Assembly: GCA_024220505.1 (NCBI GenBank)
Contig: JAKZZE010000031.1
Span: 186,001 to 250,000 of the forward strand
DNA from: Rhizopus arrhizus
Lineage: Eukaryota; Mucoromycota; Mucoromycetes; Mucorales; Rhizopodaceae
Length of the DNA stretch: 64,000 nt
Direction: 5' to 3'
Under the pieces are notes generated by a model. That model was not told where the DNA came from, searched no databases, and saw only the letters and a program-made list of their open reading frames with translations. Below are positions 32,450 through 44,059 of this stretch, piece after piece (positions within the stretch are counted from its first letter, which is position 1; the number at the start of each line of letters is the position of its first letter). The translations under genes and the position numbers were made by a program.

Positions 32450-34057
32450 ATGAAGGCTCCCTTATATGATGATCTGCATATAGAGGCTTACCCGGCTCAA
32501 AGTATCATTGACATGATTATGCTCGGACTACATAGTGTGGCCGACAAGAACGATAGTTGTGACCAAATAGATTCAGCAAAAAATACGCCGCAGATATCTC
32601 CTATTGAGAACAAGACGCAGAAACTTAAGGAAGAATTAAAGAAGGGAATAATAAAACGGTCTAATACAACATGCATAGGCTCAAGATCATCGCGCTATAG
32701 AGATCCATTGAGATCAAACAAGCCTTCAGCACTGTTGATACCCAATCCTGCTCCAGAGGAATCTATCTATGAGCAGCCGTTCTCAGCGTATTATCCCGAT
32801 AGACCATTCTCCATGTATAATCCAGGTGTATCATTACAGCTATTGGATGATATTCATTTTTCAGAAGGTTCTTTATCGGCCATTAGCGCAACAAGTGAGC
32901 ATCAATCAAGAAAAGCACAAGATCTTCCTGCAACCAAAGAGAATCTGCTTGCCTTCCGACAAGAAGCCACTCAAAGCGATGAACCCTCTTTACAACTGGA
33001 CTTTGCAAAGTTCCTATTAAATGCATCAAATCAAATCAGTAATGGCGATCCTGAGCGAGACAAAATGGCGCGAGAGGTGCTGGTGATGGAGGCGCAAAAG
33101 GTAGTTAAGAAACTAGCATCCTACTCGGGCAGAGCGAAGCAGAGTTATCCAGAAGCTCAGTTCTTTTTAGCCAATTGCTATGGACAAGGCGACATGGGGC
33201 TCGCAGTGGACATTGAAAAGGCCTTTGAATTGTATGTACAGGGATCAAAGCAAGGCCATCCGCAATGTACCTTTCGAGCAGCCGTTTGCTATGAGGTAGG
33301 GGCTGGCACCAAACGGGACAAGAATCATGCAATGCAGTTTTACAGAAAGGCTGCCAATTTAGGAGATCCAATCGCAATGTATAAATTAGGCGTCATCTTG
33401 TTAAAAGGATTCTTGAATCAACCTATAAACCATAGAGAAGGTATCTCCTGGTTGAAACGAGCAGCAGAACAAGCAGATGAGGTTTATCCCCATGCGCTTC
33501 ACGAACTTGGGTTGGCCTATGAAAAGGATGGTATTCCATGTATCATTCCGGATGCAAACTATGCACGTGAATTGTTTACACAGGCTGCAGAGTACGGATA
33601 TGCTGCATCTCAATTCAAGCTTGGCCAAGCTTATGAGAATGGATTCTTAAACTGTCCAGTGGATCCTCGACGATCTATCGCTTGGTATGCAAAAGCAGCT
33701 GAGCAAGGTGAAGTAGAAGCAGAATTTGCTCTTTCGGGATGGTATCTTACAGGAGCAGATGGTATACTATCTCAAAGCAACCGTGAAGCTTATCTCTGGG
33801 CTCGAAAGGCGGCCGATAAGGGCCATGCAAAGGCAGAGTACGCAATAGGCTATTATACCGAAACAGGAACAGGAACAGAAAAAAATCTGGAGGAAGCAAA
33901 GATATGGTATAGGCGTGCGGCTGCTAATAATTACACAAGAGCTACAAAACGTCTAAACGAACTTAAGAATGAAGATATTGACCGTCAACAACAAAATTCA
34001 GAGCATACATTTAAGCTTTTTAAGCGAGAAGGCGCCTTTCTGTGTAGAATTATGTAG
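32450..34057 (+). CDS. SEL1-repeat protein, Skt5/Chs4-like chitin synthase activator
   Basis: 535 residues, intronless. The N-terminal 200 residues are low-complexity and polar. Residues about 226-510 hold seven SEL1/TPR-like repeats, for example PEAQFFLANCYGQGDMGLAVD, AIAMYKLG-type helices (DPIAMYKLGVILLKGFL) and KAEYAIGYYTETGTGTEKN. The protein ends GAFLCRIM, where the last four residues form a CaaX prenylation box. This closely parallels yeast Chs4/Skt5, which has SEL1 repeats and a CaaX tail and recruits and activates chitin synthase III. Role inferred: membrane-attached regulator of chitin synthesis. Alternative: another Chs4 paralogue such as Shc1 type. Confidence 0.87.
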   Translation: MKAPLYDDLHIEAYPAQSIIDMIMLGLHSVADKNDSCDQIDSAKNTPQISPIENKTQKLKEELKKGIIKRSNTTCIGSRSSRYRDPLRSNKPSALLIPNPAPEESIYEQPFSAYYPDRPFSMYNPGVSLQLLDDIHFSEGSLSAISATSEHQSRKAQDLPATKENLLAFRQEATQSDEPSLQLDFAKFLLNASNQISNGDPERDKMAREVLVMEAQKVVKKLASYSGRAKQSYPEAQFFLANCYGQGDMGLAVDIEKAFELYVQGSKQGHPQCTFRAAVCYEVGAGTKRDKNHAMQFYRKAANLGDPIAMYKLGVILLKGFLNQPINHREGISWLKRAAEQADEVYPHALHELGLAYEKDGIPCIIPDANYARELFTQAAEYGYAASQFKLGQAYENGFLNCPVDPRRSIAWYAKAAEQGEVEAEFALSGWYLTGADGILSQSNREAYLWARKAADKGHAKAEYAIGYYTETGTGTEKNLEEAKIWYRRAAANNYTRATKRLNELKNEDIDRQQQNSEHTFKLFKREGAFLCRIM

Positions 34058-34350
34058 CTTTGCTTTTCTTTTTCACTTGGTCTCCTTCCTGTTTTAAATA
34101 ACAATCTTTGCGTTAAATAAATAAAAAGAAAAAAGAAAAAAAAGAAAAAAGGTCATTATTACTTTTTCTTTCGCTTCAATAGCAAACCATCAAACATGTC
34201 TGTTGTTGAATAGTTGTTCAAGCTTATATTGCCTCAGTACTTGTTTGATTTTGGTTATTCAAAAATCTTTATTTAGAGTATTACAATATCTTTTCCCTCT
34301 GATCCAGACCTATAATCAGAGCTAAGCTCTTTTTGTATAACTAAATTAAT

Positions 34351-37300
34351 TTAAGCATAGAATCTATCATAATATGAGTAAGAAGGATAAGATAACATAT
34401 TATGGTACTATACTTTTTGTTCACAAGGTATATCAGTAAATTAACATTCACTTTAGCCATCCCATCTAGCACCATCATAGTTTGTGCGCCCTCAAATTGT
34501 GTCTGTAACAACTCTTCATATCGCATATCAACTTGTACAGACGACATTGGCCAACGAGCATAACTTGCTTCAATAGAAATAATGCCTGGATGATCCATAG
34601 ACAGGATAATCGAAATACGATCATAATTCTTTCTGGTTATGTCCATCACCTCCAATAACACATTACGGTCAAAAAGTTGTTTGGCCGTGTATTTGTAGGA
34701 TCCAAATTTAGGAACCAGCCCAAGCTTTTGAAGTCCTCGCATGTGAAAGTACTGACGAGTGAATGGCATCACAAAATTTTGCTTTCTACCTCGCTTGTTT
34801 GCCATCGCCTGCATGCAGCTGGTAAGGTAACCTTCATATTGATTACCCTGATCAATTAAATACTCTCGCTTTTCCTTTAAATGGCTCAGTGTTTGCTTAA
34901 TTCTTTTAATCTCTTGATCTCGCTGTGTACGTCGGCTGTTCTTTCCAGTAATATCGCGTGCGATGAAGGTGATAATGTCTTGATAGGTATTGTCCGTAGA
35001 GATCTTTTTAGCGATTTTCAAATTGGCTACAAGGCGGTGAGCCAATGCCTTGAGCTGGAAAAAGTTTAGACTAAGAAAATGTTAAAAAGGCTATATTCAT
35101 TTCCTTGTTCTTTTTTATTACCTTCTTAAATCAACGAGTTGATCATGTTGTCCTAGTTTCAAGTAACGTCTTTTGGCTGCTGCAGAATTTTTCTCCTCAA
35201 CTTCTATAAATTCTTTATGTTTGAACTTATTCCATGCCTGTTCATGGCTTGATGTGATGGGTTGATCAAATATACGAGCAAGAGTAGGGCCACTCTGAAT
35301 TTTGATAACGTAAACCACAAGTCTTTTGGCATCTACCAGTAAACGCTGAATTTGGGCTTCAGTATCGGTTGGCAAATCTTCATAAGGGCTTGACAATGAT
35401 AGGCAAACAATAGACTCTGGTAAATCAATCTCTGGATGATAAACTGATTCTCCAAGATCATTCACAAGCTCTGAAAGTATACCGTATCCCTCAGGTTCAA
35501 TCATATCCAAATTGTTTTGAAGTGTATAGTGAAGATGGAAAATTTCTGCAGGTAAAAGATAGACAACGGGCCTAACTGGACAAACTTGGTCTGTAAATGT
35601 ATCCATGTTGTAATGAATTTCAGGATCTTCTATATTTGCCACTAGATAGTCATAAAATTTTATCAGCAAACAGATAAATGAATACACTTTAAATATTACA
35701 TGTAATAAACCAATCAGCAAACCTTTTTGAAGAATGTGCAAGATACTCATTTAATGGCGATAAAAGCTTATCTTGATCTGAAAATACTGATCCACTTGCA
35801 ATACGTTGAAGCATCTTTGAGACCTTATTGTAAATATAATATTAGTAGGGTACCATCGAAGCATTTATTTATAAGACATGCCTCAGCCAAATTCTTTCTT
35901 TGGACAGGATTAACAACGCCATCGATCACATCATATTGTTCTGGAGCTCTGTTAAGGGTTATGATTAGCTAAAGATTTCGCCTACAAGTAAGTAAAAGAT
36001 CACTTACACCAAAGCTGGGTTCAAGTATCGATAGTAAATAAAATTACCAAGAATTTTGACAATGTTTATTTTAGGTTCATCCACAAACTTCTCTTCCAAT
36101 GCTTGCTTAAGCTCTTTGGCTACCATTCGGATTCCATAAGGCACTGAGTCAATTGTGGTCGTAATTTTGTCAAAGAATGCCTCTGTGATATCTCGCAAAT
36201 TCTTTAAATGACACACAAAGGTATTGATTACATCCACATCAGATCGAACATCTTGTATATTAACTGTATGAGGCCGATTCGATGGCTTGCCTGTCCTTGA
36301 TTCTTCAGCATTGATTGAGCTGTGATAGATGCTGATAAGGTCCAGATCAAGCTCTAAAGAGTCGCTTTGAATAATTTCCTTGATAAGACCACCAAATAAT
36401 TCTCGAAAGAACTGCCGTTCTTTGGCCCCTCGATTGGTTTGAACTACGAGTTTCATAAATGTGTAGTTGCCTCGCATGAATTCTTGTGGACTTTCTACAT
36501 ATTGAATTTCTTCAAAGATGCATTGCTTTTTTTTTTTTCATGGAGTTATTCTATTTAATTGAATTTGATAGTAGGTTGCTATTTTACCTTACAAAGATTG
36601 ATCAACAAATATTCTTCACGAGCATTAGTAGCATATCCAAAAAGAGATAATACAGTAGCTTCAATCAACTTATGACTTGAATGGTGTCCTAAATCTTGTC
36701 GGTTGGTCAATGAAAGCAATCTCGCCATATACTGAGGCTCAGTTTGCAAAACATACATCAACTGCTGAAAGAGCTCCAGCCGTCGTCTACTTTCCTTGTC
36801 TACCCCAGATAGCGAAAAAGGACTAGTATCATGACTTTCTGCCATCATCCTCTTCTTTTCTCTCTTATTCTTCTTTTTAAAAGCACCTGTGTTTTTCAGA
36901 ACTTCATCAATTGTAATTACATTTTTAAGAAACAAGGCAATCTGTATATCTAATGCAGTAACATGGGATTCAAGCATATTGTTTTCACGCAGGTATCCAA
37001 TGACCTCTTGACGAAGTCCTTCCAGCTCCAATTCACGATCAAAATCCAAATCGCTGTCATCCAACAGGTGAATAAAGCTCTTGACAGTACCTGGGGAAGG
37101 AGTTGGGTCGGCTGTCAATTGACGATAGGCCTTCACTACAAGCTTGTTCTTTATAAAACTTTGAACCTTCATCACCTGCTCGATATGTGTTTGATAGTAT
37201 TCAAATGTTTGTTGGTGATAAAGTCGTCTCAGATAGCCTCGACAATGGGCCTGTAAATGAAGAATAAAATCTGGTTTGAAAGAATTAAAGGCTGCATAGC

Positions 37301-38725
37301 GTTTCTGCAATTCTCTTTGACCGTTTATTTTTCGGATTCTCGATTGAAGCTGAGTAATCAGCGAATTGAATTCGAGTGATTTATAGATCTGTTGCTTTTC
37401 TTGGTCTTCTTTTCTAGAAAGCCAACGACGTGCGATTCGTTGACAATCAATGATTTTATTGGTATTGGATTCATTTAACCAATATTTTTTGTTTGCTGAA
37501 ACAGATGCAAATAGGCTATATTAAATATGATTTACCTTTAAAAAAGAGGATAACTAACCTTCTTCTGAATTCATCTCCACAACAGAGTCCATGTCTGATT
37601 CCTCTTCTTCAATGATAAGATCAGGTGTCTTCAAATCGAAAGAAACGGATTCTCTCTGCAAACGTTTGTCATCATTCTCTTTATCGTCTGTTTCATTCAA
37701 TTCTAAGCGTAATGAATGGCCTATATTCATAAAATTCGGCATAGGCAATCCTGACATATCTAAATGACGCTGTGTCTTGCTCAGTTCCTCGTCTTTTTTT
37801 TTAAAAAAAAAAAATGCATTTGTAAGCAAAAAAGTCTAGGACTAATATTTTGTATATGGTTTACTTGTAAATTGAAGCTGTCCCAATAGATTCTTTATGT
37901 TAGGCGCCATTTTATGTCTTGATAATAAATGGCTAAAATTTTGCTTTATTTTACACCAAAATATTTTACACATACAATACTATTTATTACCTGAGTGCAT
38001 GAATACAGTAAATCACTTTGGGAACGTTTTTCTTTTCATATAAATCAGTTAGCTCAAACCAAAATATCTGTGGTAGTTCAATGACTTTTAACGCTCCAAA
38101 GAAATAGTTAATATTATCAGAATGACGAAACTGAAGCTTGGGATCCTTTTCAATTTAAAAAGCTTATTATAAAACTATGAACATGGGTATGTATCTGTAC
38201 TTACTTGAAATATTTTACGTGCAGTACCCGGTGCAAACCAATTAGCCAGCTTTGCTAACACAATACCGTTTCTCATCGTTTCTTCCAAGCGGATTACTGG
38301 ATCAATTTCTTCTCGTAAACAACTTTCAATCCACCTAAGAGATATGGTTTACATCTAAGCTTTTTATTAGACAGTGTTTACTCTTTTGCTTCTCCAATAT
38401 GACAAAGATACTCATAAGCCAATAAGTTGGTTCGTTGCTTATCCATCCACTGACTTGTATTAATTTTATTATCCTTTTGAAGCCGAATACGGCCTATAGA
38501 ACATTATTACTTCAGTGAATTGATTTCTCTTTTTTGATGAATAAAAACCTTGCATTCCTATATGGAACCCCTTTTTTCTTAGTATTTTTGCTTTTAATGG
38601 CACATTCAATTTTATATACCAATCACATCTTCAGCATTCTGTGTGATCGTAGCAATGTTTAGATCCAACAAACCACTTTTATCATCAATTGTTGATAGCC
38701 CAGTTAAAGGCACGTCATTTGTCAT
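34351..38725 (-). CDS. IQGAP-family RasGAP-related scaffold
   Basis: Thirteen in-phase exons: 38725-38620, 38493-38382, 38334-38205, 38145-37991, 37932-37865, 37792-37559, 37495-36588, 36525-36008, 35948-35882, 35823-35700, 35641-35122, 35070-34414 and 34363-34351, about 1203 residues. Domains in order: calponin-homology (about 50-190, KLANWFAPG and RHSDNINYFF); IQ-like motifs (IIDCQRIARRWLSRK near 283, LQAHCRGYLRRLYHQQ near 348); Ras-GAP-related domain (MRGNYTFMKLVVQTNRG, GNFIYYRYLNPALVAPE); and the RasGAP C-terminal domain (DITGKNSRRTQRDQE, LIYLVNKKFYA end). Fungal IQGAPs organise actin and the contractile ring in cytokinesis. The intron at 35824-35881 has a GC donor, and the last coding exon is only 13 nt. 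The convergent SEL1 gene ends about 290 bp away. Confidence 0.9.
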
Positions 38726-39026
38726 ATTTAAATATTAAGAAAAAAGAGGACAGAAAATACCAAGCAATCTGTAAATGTTTAAACAGTTCAAAATGAACTG
38801 GGTGTGATGTAAGTCTTCTCTACGTGTTTTTAGTAAACCGCATCTTCTCCTTTTGTATATCTGTATAAATTTTTGCAAGTTACACGGCACAAGCACAATA
38901 AAAAACCTCATCTTTTATAAAGAAGAAGAAAAAGACTACAATTTACAGAAAAAAAAATTCTTTTTATAATAAAAATTAAGCTATAACAATTGTTTAGTTC
39001 ACCTATGTTCATATTCTATATACTTT

Positions 39027-41304
39027 TCATTTACCATTACTCTCCAAAGCTCTTGTAGCAAAGAACTTAACATCTCCATCTTGATCTGTGCAAAGTTTCT
39101 CAAGAGTAGGCTTTACAGAGCTACTAACAAGTTCAGCAGTATTGGGGTCTTTCTTTAACAATGGTATCAAACTCTCCAAGGATTTAGCAACATTAAATCG
39201 AATGTTTGGAATAGGATCTTTTGAAAGCTCAGTGATTGTAGGAAGAATAGAGTCTTTCACCATTACAGGTGTCAAAGCTTCAGCCATTGTCTATAATAGA
39301 TATGTTTAAGAAAATGTGGAATTCCATAAAAAAACAGACTTACCGTTAATGCAAAAATGGTGGTCATTCTGTGTAAATAATTTTCATCAGTAATCATCTT
39401 CATCACTTCAGGAATAATTGCTTTCTTCGCCCATTCAGCTCCAAATACTTCTGTCAATTTCATCAAGTTGACTGTAGCTGCTTCACGAATAGAAAATACA
39501 AGGTCACGAAGCCAGGACATGCAAAGCTCCAAAAGTTTCTCTTCAAAAAATTTTGGTCCAAATTGTTTGGCTAAAAGTGGGATATATTCAATAATAGCAA
39601 GACGAATACGCCATTGCTTATCCTCCGATAATTCAACAATGGCTGGAAGTAATGCTTGGGATACTCTTTCAATGCCAATGGCTGTTTTAAGTGTTTGTTA
39701 AAAATCATCACTATTTGCTTCTTCTGTTATATATTACCTTTGTTGATTGTTTCCAGGTTAGAGATAACATTCAAACGAACATCAGGAAATTCATCTGTAA
39801 GTTGTTGCAAAAATAATGGTAACAAATACTGCATCGTTCTACACAAAAAATAAGAACTTCTTCCATAACAGAAAAAAAAAAAAAAAAGCAAAACTTACGC
39901 ATCTTGACCTATAATGGGTGCTAATCCACTAATATCTTTTGCAAGAGCAGCACGAGCATGTTGATTTTCATCTGTTACCAACAATTTGACGCAAGGCAAA
40001 AGATCAGAAAGGATTACAGCGTTATCTACCAATTTAGCATAGCCAGGAATTTGACTGGCTGCTGCTGTTCTAACTTCTCCTTCTGTATCCTTCAACATAT
40101 TTACAAAGGCCCCTGTAAAGTTTTCTCGTGCAATATCTTGTCCAAATGCATCAGCAAGCTATAATACACATCAATTTCGGGATACCAAAAGTGTACTGTT
40201 GCATAATATACCTCCACATATTTAGAAGCGACCATATACCTCACTCTCCATGCCTTATCATTTGATAAAGTTGTAAATGCGGGCAATAAGAGTTCCCTTC
40301 TCTTTTCTTCATCGAGTCGCTTGGCTAAAGCAACTAATATCTCAACAGTCAATAAACGAACTGAGTCTTGGTCATCTTGAGATAACTTCTGGAAGAGTGG
40401 AATGAGTGTTGGAAGAATATCTTGGTCAGACATTTGGCCGACAAAGTCCTAAGTGGGAGTTATTTTCATTTAGGGGAGCTGTTTTTCTAATAAAAAAAAA
40501 ATACAACGTACAACAAGAGCCTTGGAAGCAGCTCTTCTAACCATAGGGCTGTCATCTGCTGCTAATTGTTCAAATGACCTATATATTTTTTCATTAGATC
40601 TTACAAAGAAACATAAAGGAAAGCTTTTTTTTTTACTTTTTCAATTCAGTTTGCAAATTAGCATCACCTCTTTTGTAAACAATAGCATATAAGCTAGTAG
40701 CCGAAGTTCTACTGGTAAACCATTCTCCACTGCTCAATCTTCTTAAGAGTGGTAAAAAGTATTGTTCAAGGTGTTGCTTAGATAAAATTGCTGCAATAGA
40801 ACAAAGAGAAGCAACAGCCTACATAAAGCATATTCATATCTATGAAGTTTTCCCGAAAAAAATAAGTATTATACCTTATCCCTAACTGAAGCTTCTTCAA
40901 CAGCAGCAATGTTCTCTAAGGGAGGTAAAAGACAATAAGCATACTCACTACCTCCAACAGCATCAACAAAATTTCCAAATTCTTCAGCTAAGGCTAATAA
41001 AATTTCATCCTCGTCATCAAGAGACTCTAACATACACGTGTTTTCAATAAAGCTATAAAGAGAATTTCACGAGCATACCTTGAAGAAAAGGTACCAGCTC
41101 ATTTCTCGTTCTTTCTACCCCGAAAGCATTAGCAATAACGTTCAATTTTTTAATAGAGGCAAGTCTAAAAGTGACGTCTTCGTTTTTAAGATCGTCAATC
41201 AAAGTGGCAATAGTGTTTATTTCATTTGGAGGATCTTCATCCATAAATTCAGTTGTTGGTACGTTGGTATCAATCTCCATATCGGTAGTGTTATTGGTTG
41301 TCAT
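39027..41304 (-). CDS. TPD3: PP2A scaffold (A/PR65) regulatory subunit
   Basis: Nine exons: 41304-41079, 41026-40875, 40818-40637, 40578-40512, 40448-40212, 40158-39899, 39838-39738, 39681-39344 and 39290-39027, encoding 608 residues against about 590 in the family. The whole protein is tandem HEAT repeats of about 39 residues. Typical stretches include [54 protein letters not shown] and [18 protein letters not shown]. The acidic N-terminus precedes [17 protein letters not shown]. It scaffolds the catalytic C and variable B subunits of phosphatase 2A. All introns are 45-65 nt GT-AG. No truncation is seen. Confidence 0.94.
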
Positions 41305-42673
41305 TTTTTTTTTTTTTCAAGAGTGAAAAAAATGAAAAATACAAAAAAACAATGACGTGTACAAGATGAATTTGCCGGGAGGCGCATTTTGAAAAGTGGC
41401 CAATGTGTACTGCCAGCAAAAAAAACGAAAAGATCAAAATTGACCATACTCTTCTTTTAATGCAACATACAAGCTACTCTATTTAAAAGATAAAGTTAAT
41501 TCTTATGATTAAATTTGAGAGCATCTTTGGTTGCTATAATACTAATATAAATATGCCGGTGATATTAAGAGCCTAGATATATCATATAGCATGCAAATTT
41601 TGGAAAAATTCTACAATACTTTAGTGTACTTGTCATTTCCAAGAAAGATAAAAGAAAAAGTTACAATGTTACTCAGTATATAGCTGTCTTGAACACAATT
41701 AATAACACCAACAACCATCATTTGAATCTTCAAGTCGCTTATATAAATTGTTAACTACAATATTCGTATTACTTATATGCCTTCGAACAATAACTTTCTC
41801 ACGTCTTCTTTTACAGTATTTCTACTATGCTTGGCTTTTTTAGCTTATTTGATAATTAAAGCTCTGCATTTAAGAAGTACGTAGAATATCACAATAAGAA
41901 TGACAACATTATGTCAATAACGAGTCTGAAAGAAATAGAAAAATATAAGAATTTTTCATATTCCAACATCAAATTGTTTAATATAATTTATACTTCATTG
42001 ATCATGTAATTAAATAAACACACTAAATCTAGTTAATGTTCTCAAGCTATTTTATCAAAAAGCGTCGTCTAATTCCTCCTTGAAAAGGGCTTTCATCTAG
42101 CAAAAAGCTTACAAAAAACCATATATCTATCATTCAATAAAGAGAAAAGTCTGATAGTAAAAGAAGTTTAGAAGAACGTGTAGTCCAAATAAAATGACAA
42201 TGTATTGTTCTTAAATTGGCATTAAGCTTTCCTATCATATCTAACGTGGTTATTCATCGTTCTTTTCTTTGCATAGAATTTAACTATTCTCAATATGTGC
42301 GTTTGCCTTTTTTTATTGTTGGATTACTATGAGTTCCATCTTTGATAGTTAGCATTTTTATTTTTCTATTCTATCTGTACTTCAAAAGGTTTTCTTTTTA
42401 GTTTTAGAGAAAAGAAAAAGCTGATGGCATATGATTATTATGTCCAATCATAATCTTTAAATTACTTTTGGTTCTCAGACGTATTACTTTTGTACTTGTA
42501 AAGCTTCAATATATAGATAAAGTAACAAAATAAAAGGTTCATACCGTATTAAATCACATGTGCTATGAGTACGTACGTATTTTGTTGGATCATAAATGCA
42601 TTGCAGCAAAGAAGGAGGAATTTTAAAAAAAATTATAAAGTCCCACAAGTTGAGAAAATTGAGCTCTCGTATG
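41305..42673. other. intergenic, no gene recognised
   Basis: AT-rich DNA upstream of the PP2A gene and the SRP RNA gene. Small ORFs show no conserved features. Confidence 0.5.
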
Positions 42674-42681
42674 GTATATAA
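42674..42681 (+). promoter_or_regulatory. TATA box of SRP RNA gene
   Basis: Tatataag (about 42675) roughly 28 bp before the inferred 5' end. This is the spacing used by external-TATA pol III promoters. Confidence 0.6.
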
Positions 42682-42702
42682 GAAGTTCAAATCAATAAAA
42701 TT

Positions 42703-42993
42703 CCGACTGGAAAGTGTAGCGTCTTTCTGTAAGCAGAGTTGCAGTCTATGAAAGGATGAATTCATCTGTTGATGGAATCACGGTATATTCAACGCTTTGT
42801 CGAAATCAGTGTCTTCCAGAGTCTGGTGTCAACATTCGAGCTCGGGCGTAGGCCTGAGTTGGGAGGTTGTTCAATACTGGGGAACCGCCCGAGGGTAGCA
42901 ATACAGCAGGGAAAACTCAGAGCACTGGCACGGCTGTAAGATAGCACGGTGGAGAAGTGATTGAATATACTACCATTGCGGGTGGGAACTACC
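42703..42993 (+). ncRNA. SRP RNA (7SL)
   Basis: A GC-rich island about 290 nt long. The S-domain is recognisable: helix 6 (GGTT 42865 with AACC 42883-42886), then gaACCgcccgAGG, a GTA-GCAA-TAC hairpin with a GNRA loop (42895-42904), the invariant AGCAG (42905-42909) and AAAACTC. These match the helix 8 consensus ACC..AGG..GNRA..AGCAG..AAAAC. Helix 5 closes with CTGAGTT (42854) and AACTCAG (42914), and further out GGTATATTCAA pairs with TTGAATATAC. Upstream, an Alu-like fold is plausible: GACTG 42705 with CAGTC 42742, an inner GAAAG/CTTTC hairpin, and the UGUAA motif at 42728. The T5 run follows at once. The RNA is the core of the signal recognition particle. The Alu part is less certain than the S-domain. 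Confidence 0.85.
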
Positions 42994-42998
42994 TTTTT
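42994..42998 (+). terminator. pol III T-run terminator
   Basis: TTTTT directly after the closing 3' strand of the inferred SRP RNA. Confidence 0.65.
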
Positions 42999-43129
42999 GA
43001 TTTTATTCATTATGAGAATTTTAGTATTTGATTGTTGTAAAACAAGAACAAACAAAAGGAATGAACTTTTGGTATAATCTTTTCGAACGATCCAAAAGTT
43101 AATATCGCCAATCAAATCTAACCAAACAG

Positions 43130-43416
43130 TATAAATACTGAGGATTTATTCCTCAGGATATAAAAGCTTCACTTTTGGTCTTGGCACTTTAAAACTTTTA
43201 CTTACCAAATCCACAATTTTATTTACTTTATTTTTCTTTGAATAAATCTATCAATTATCCTTTTAAAAGCTCTTGATATTTTATTATAACTCTAAAGTCA
43301 AGTCCCTTGAAGCTATCTATCTTCATTGTATCCCTTTTTATTTTATTTTTATTTTAAATAAACCTTTTTACGAATCAAAACAAGATTGATCTACTTTACA
43401 AGATCTGGTGATCACT
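43130..43416 (+). repeat. LTR/leader-like remnant 1
   Basis: A TATA-like and AATAAA-bearing AT-rich stretch ending in TGGTGATCACTAT (43406). Three similar motifs occur in the same orientation nearby. TGG at an LTR end can be the start of a tRNA primer-binding site. Low confidence. Confidence 0.35.
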
Positions 43417-43536
43417 ATATCAAGCGAATCAAGCCAAATCTAATTCACAAAAAGTCAATTTTTATATCAATTACAACTCAAACCTCTGCTTATTTAAACT
43501 TAACCCAATAAACCCAAACAATATTACATTATTATT

Positions 43537-43860
43537 GTAATGTGACGAAAAAGGAAACAGAGATGTTGCTATACGAAGTAAAAATGAAATAAGTCGTTTC
43601 AATGACATGAGTCGTTTGAATGAGGAAAGTCATTCAACAGAATAAAGTCGGTTAAATAAATAAGTCAACTACAGGCGGCAGTATAAATAACTGGATCATT
43701 TTGGATATTTTGGAAGAGGACAGAACAGTTCTACTCATATTTTTATATTTTTATTCAATAAACGGGCAACCTTCTCTAAAAAGTTCATGATCCCCTTTAT
43801 CTTTTTTTTATCTTTATTTACTTTTCTTTGATCTTAAAAAATTTGGTGGTCACTACAATA
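43537..43860 (+). repeat. LTR/leader-like remnant 2
   Basis: Begins TGTAATGTGACG and has gtataaataac near 43680 and ttcaataaac near 43754. It then reaches TGGTGGTCACTACAATA at 43844. The order TG-TATA-AATAAA-TGG is what a U3-R-U5 plus primer-binding site looks like. No matching 3' LTR was identified. Confidence 0.45.
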
Positions 43861-44059
43861 CGATTAAACAAGTTTTATTTATTAAACCCAAGTGGGCACG
43901 CAGTATTTTTATACTAATTTTGCCCGGGTCAGTTCAAAGAGTGAAAGAAGTATCTAAAAACCCCTCTGGGATTGAGGGTAAAAAAGTTATAGTTTGAAGA
44001 AAGGGGACAGAGAAATGGATCCCAGAAAGAGAGGCTATTGAGAAAACAGTAAGTAGAGC

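Noticed and set aside
42789..43115. 108-codon minus-strand ORF
   Set aside because: It lies over the SRP RNA-like structure and shows no protein family features; the RNA pairing explains the sequence.
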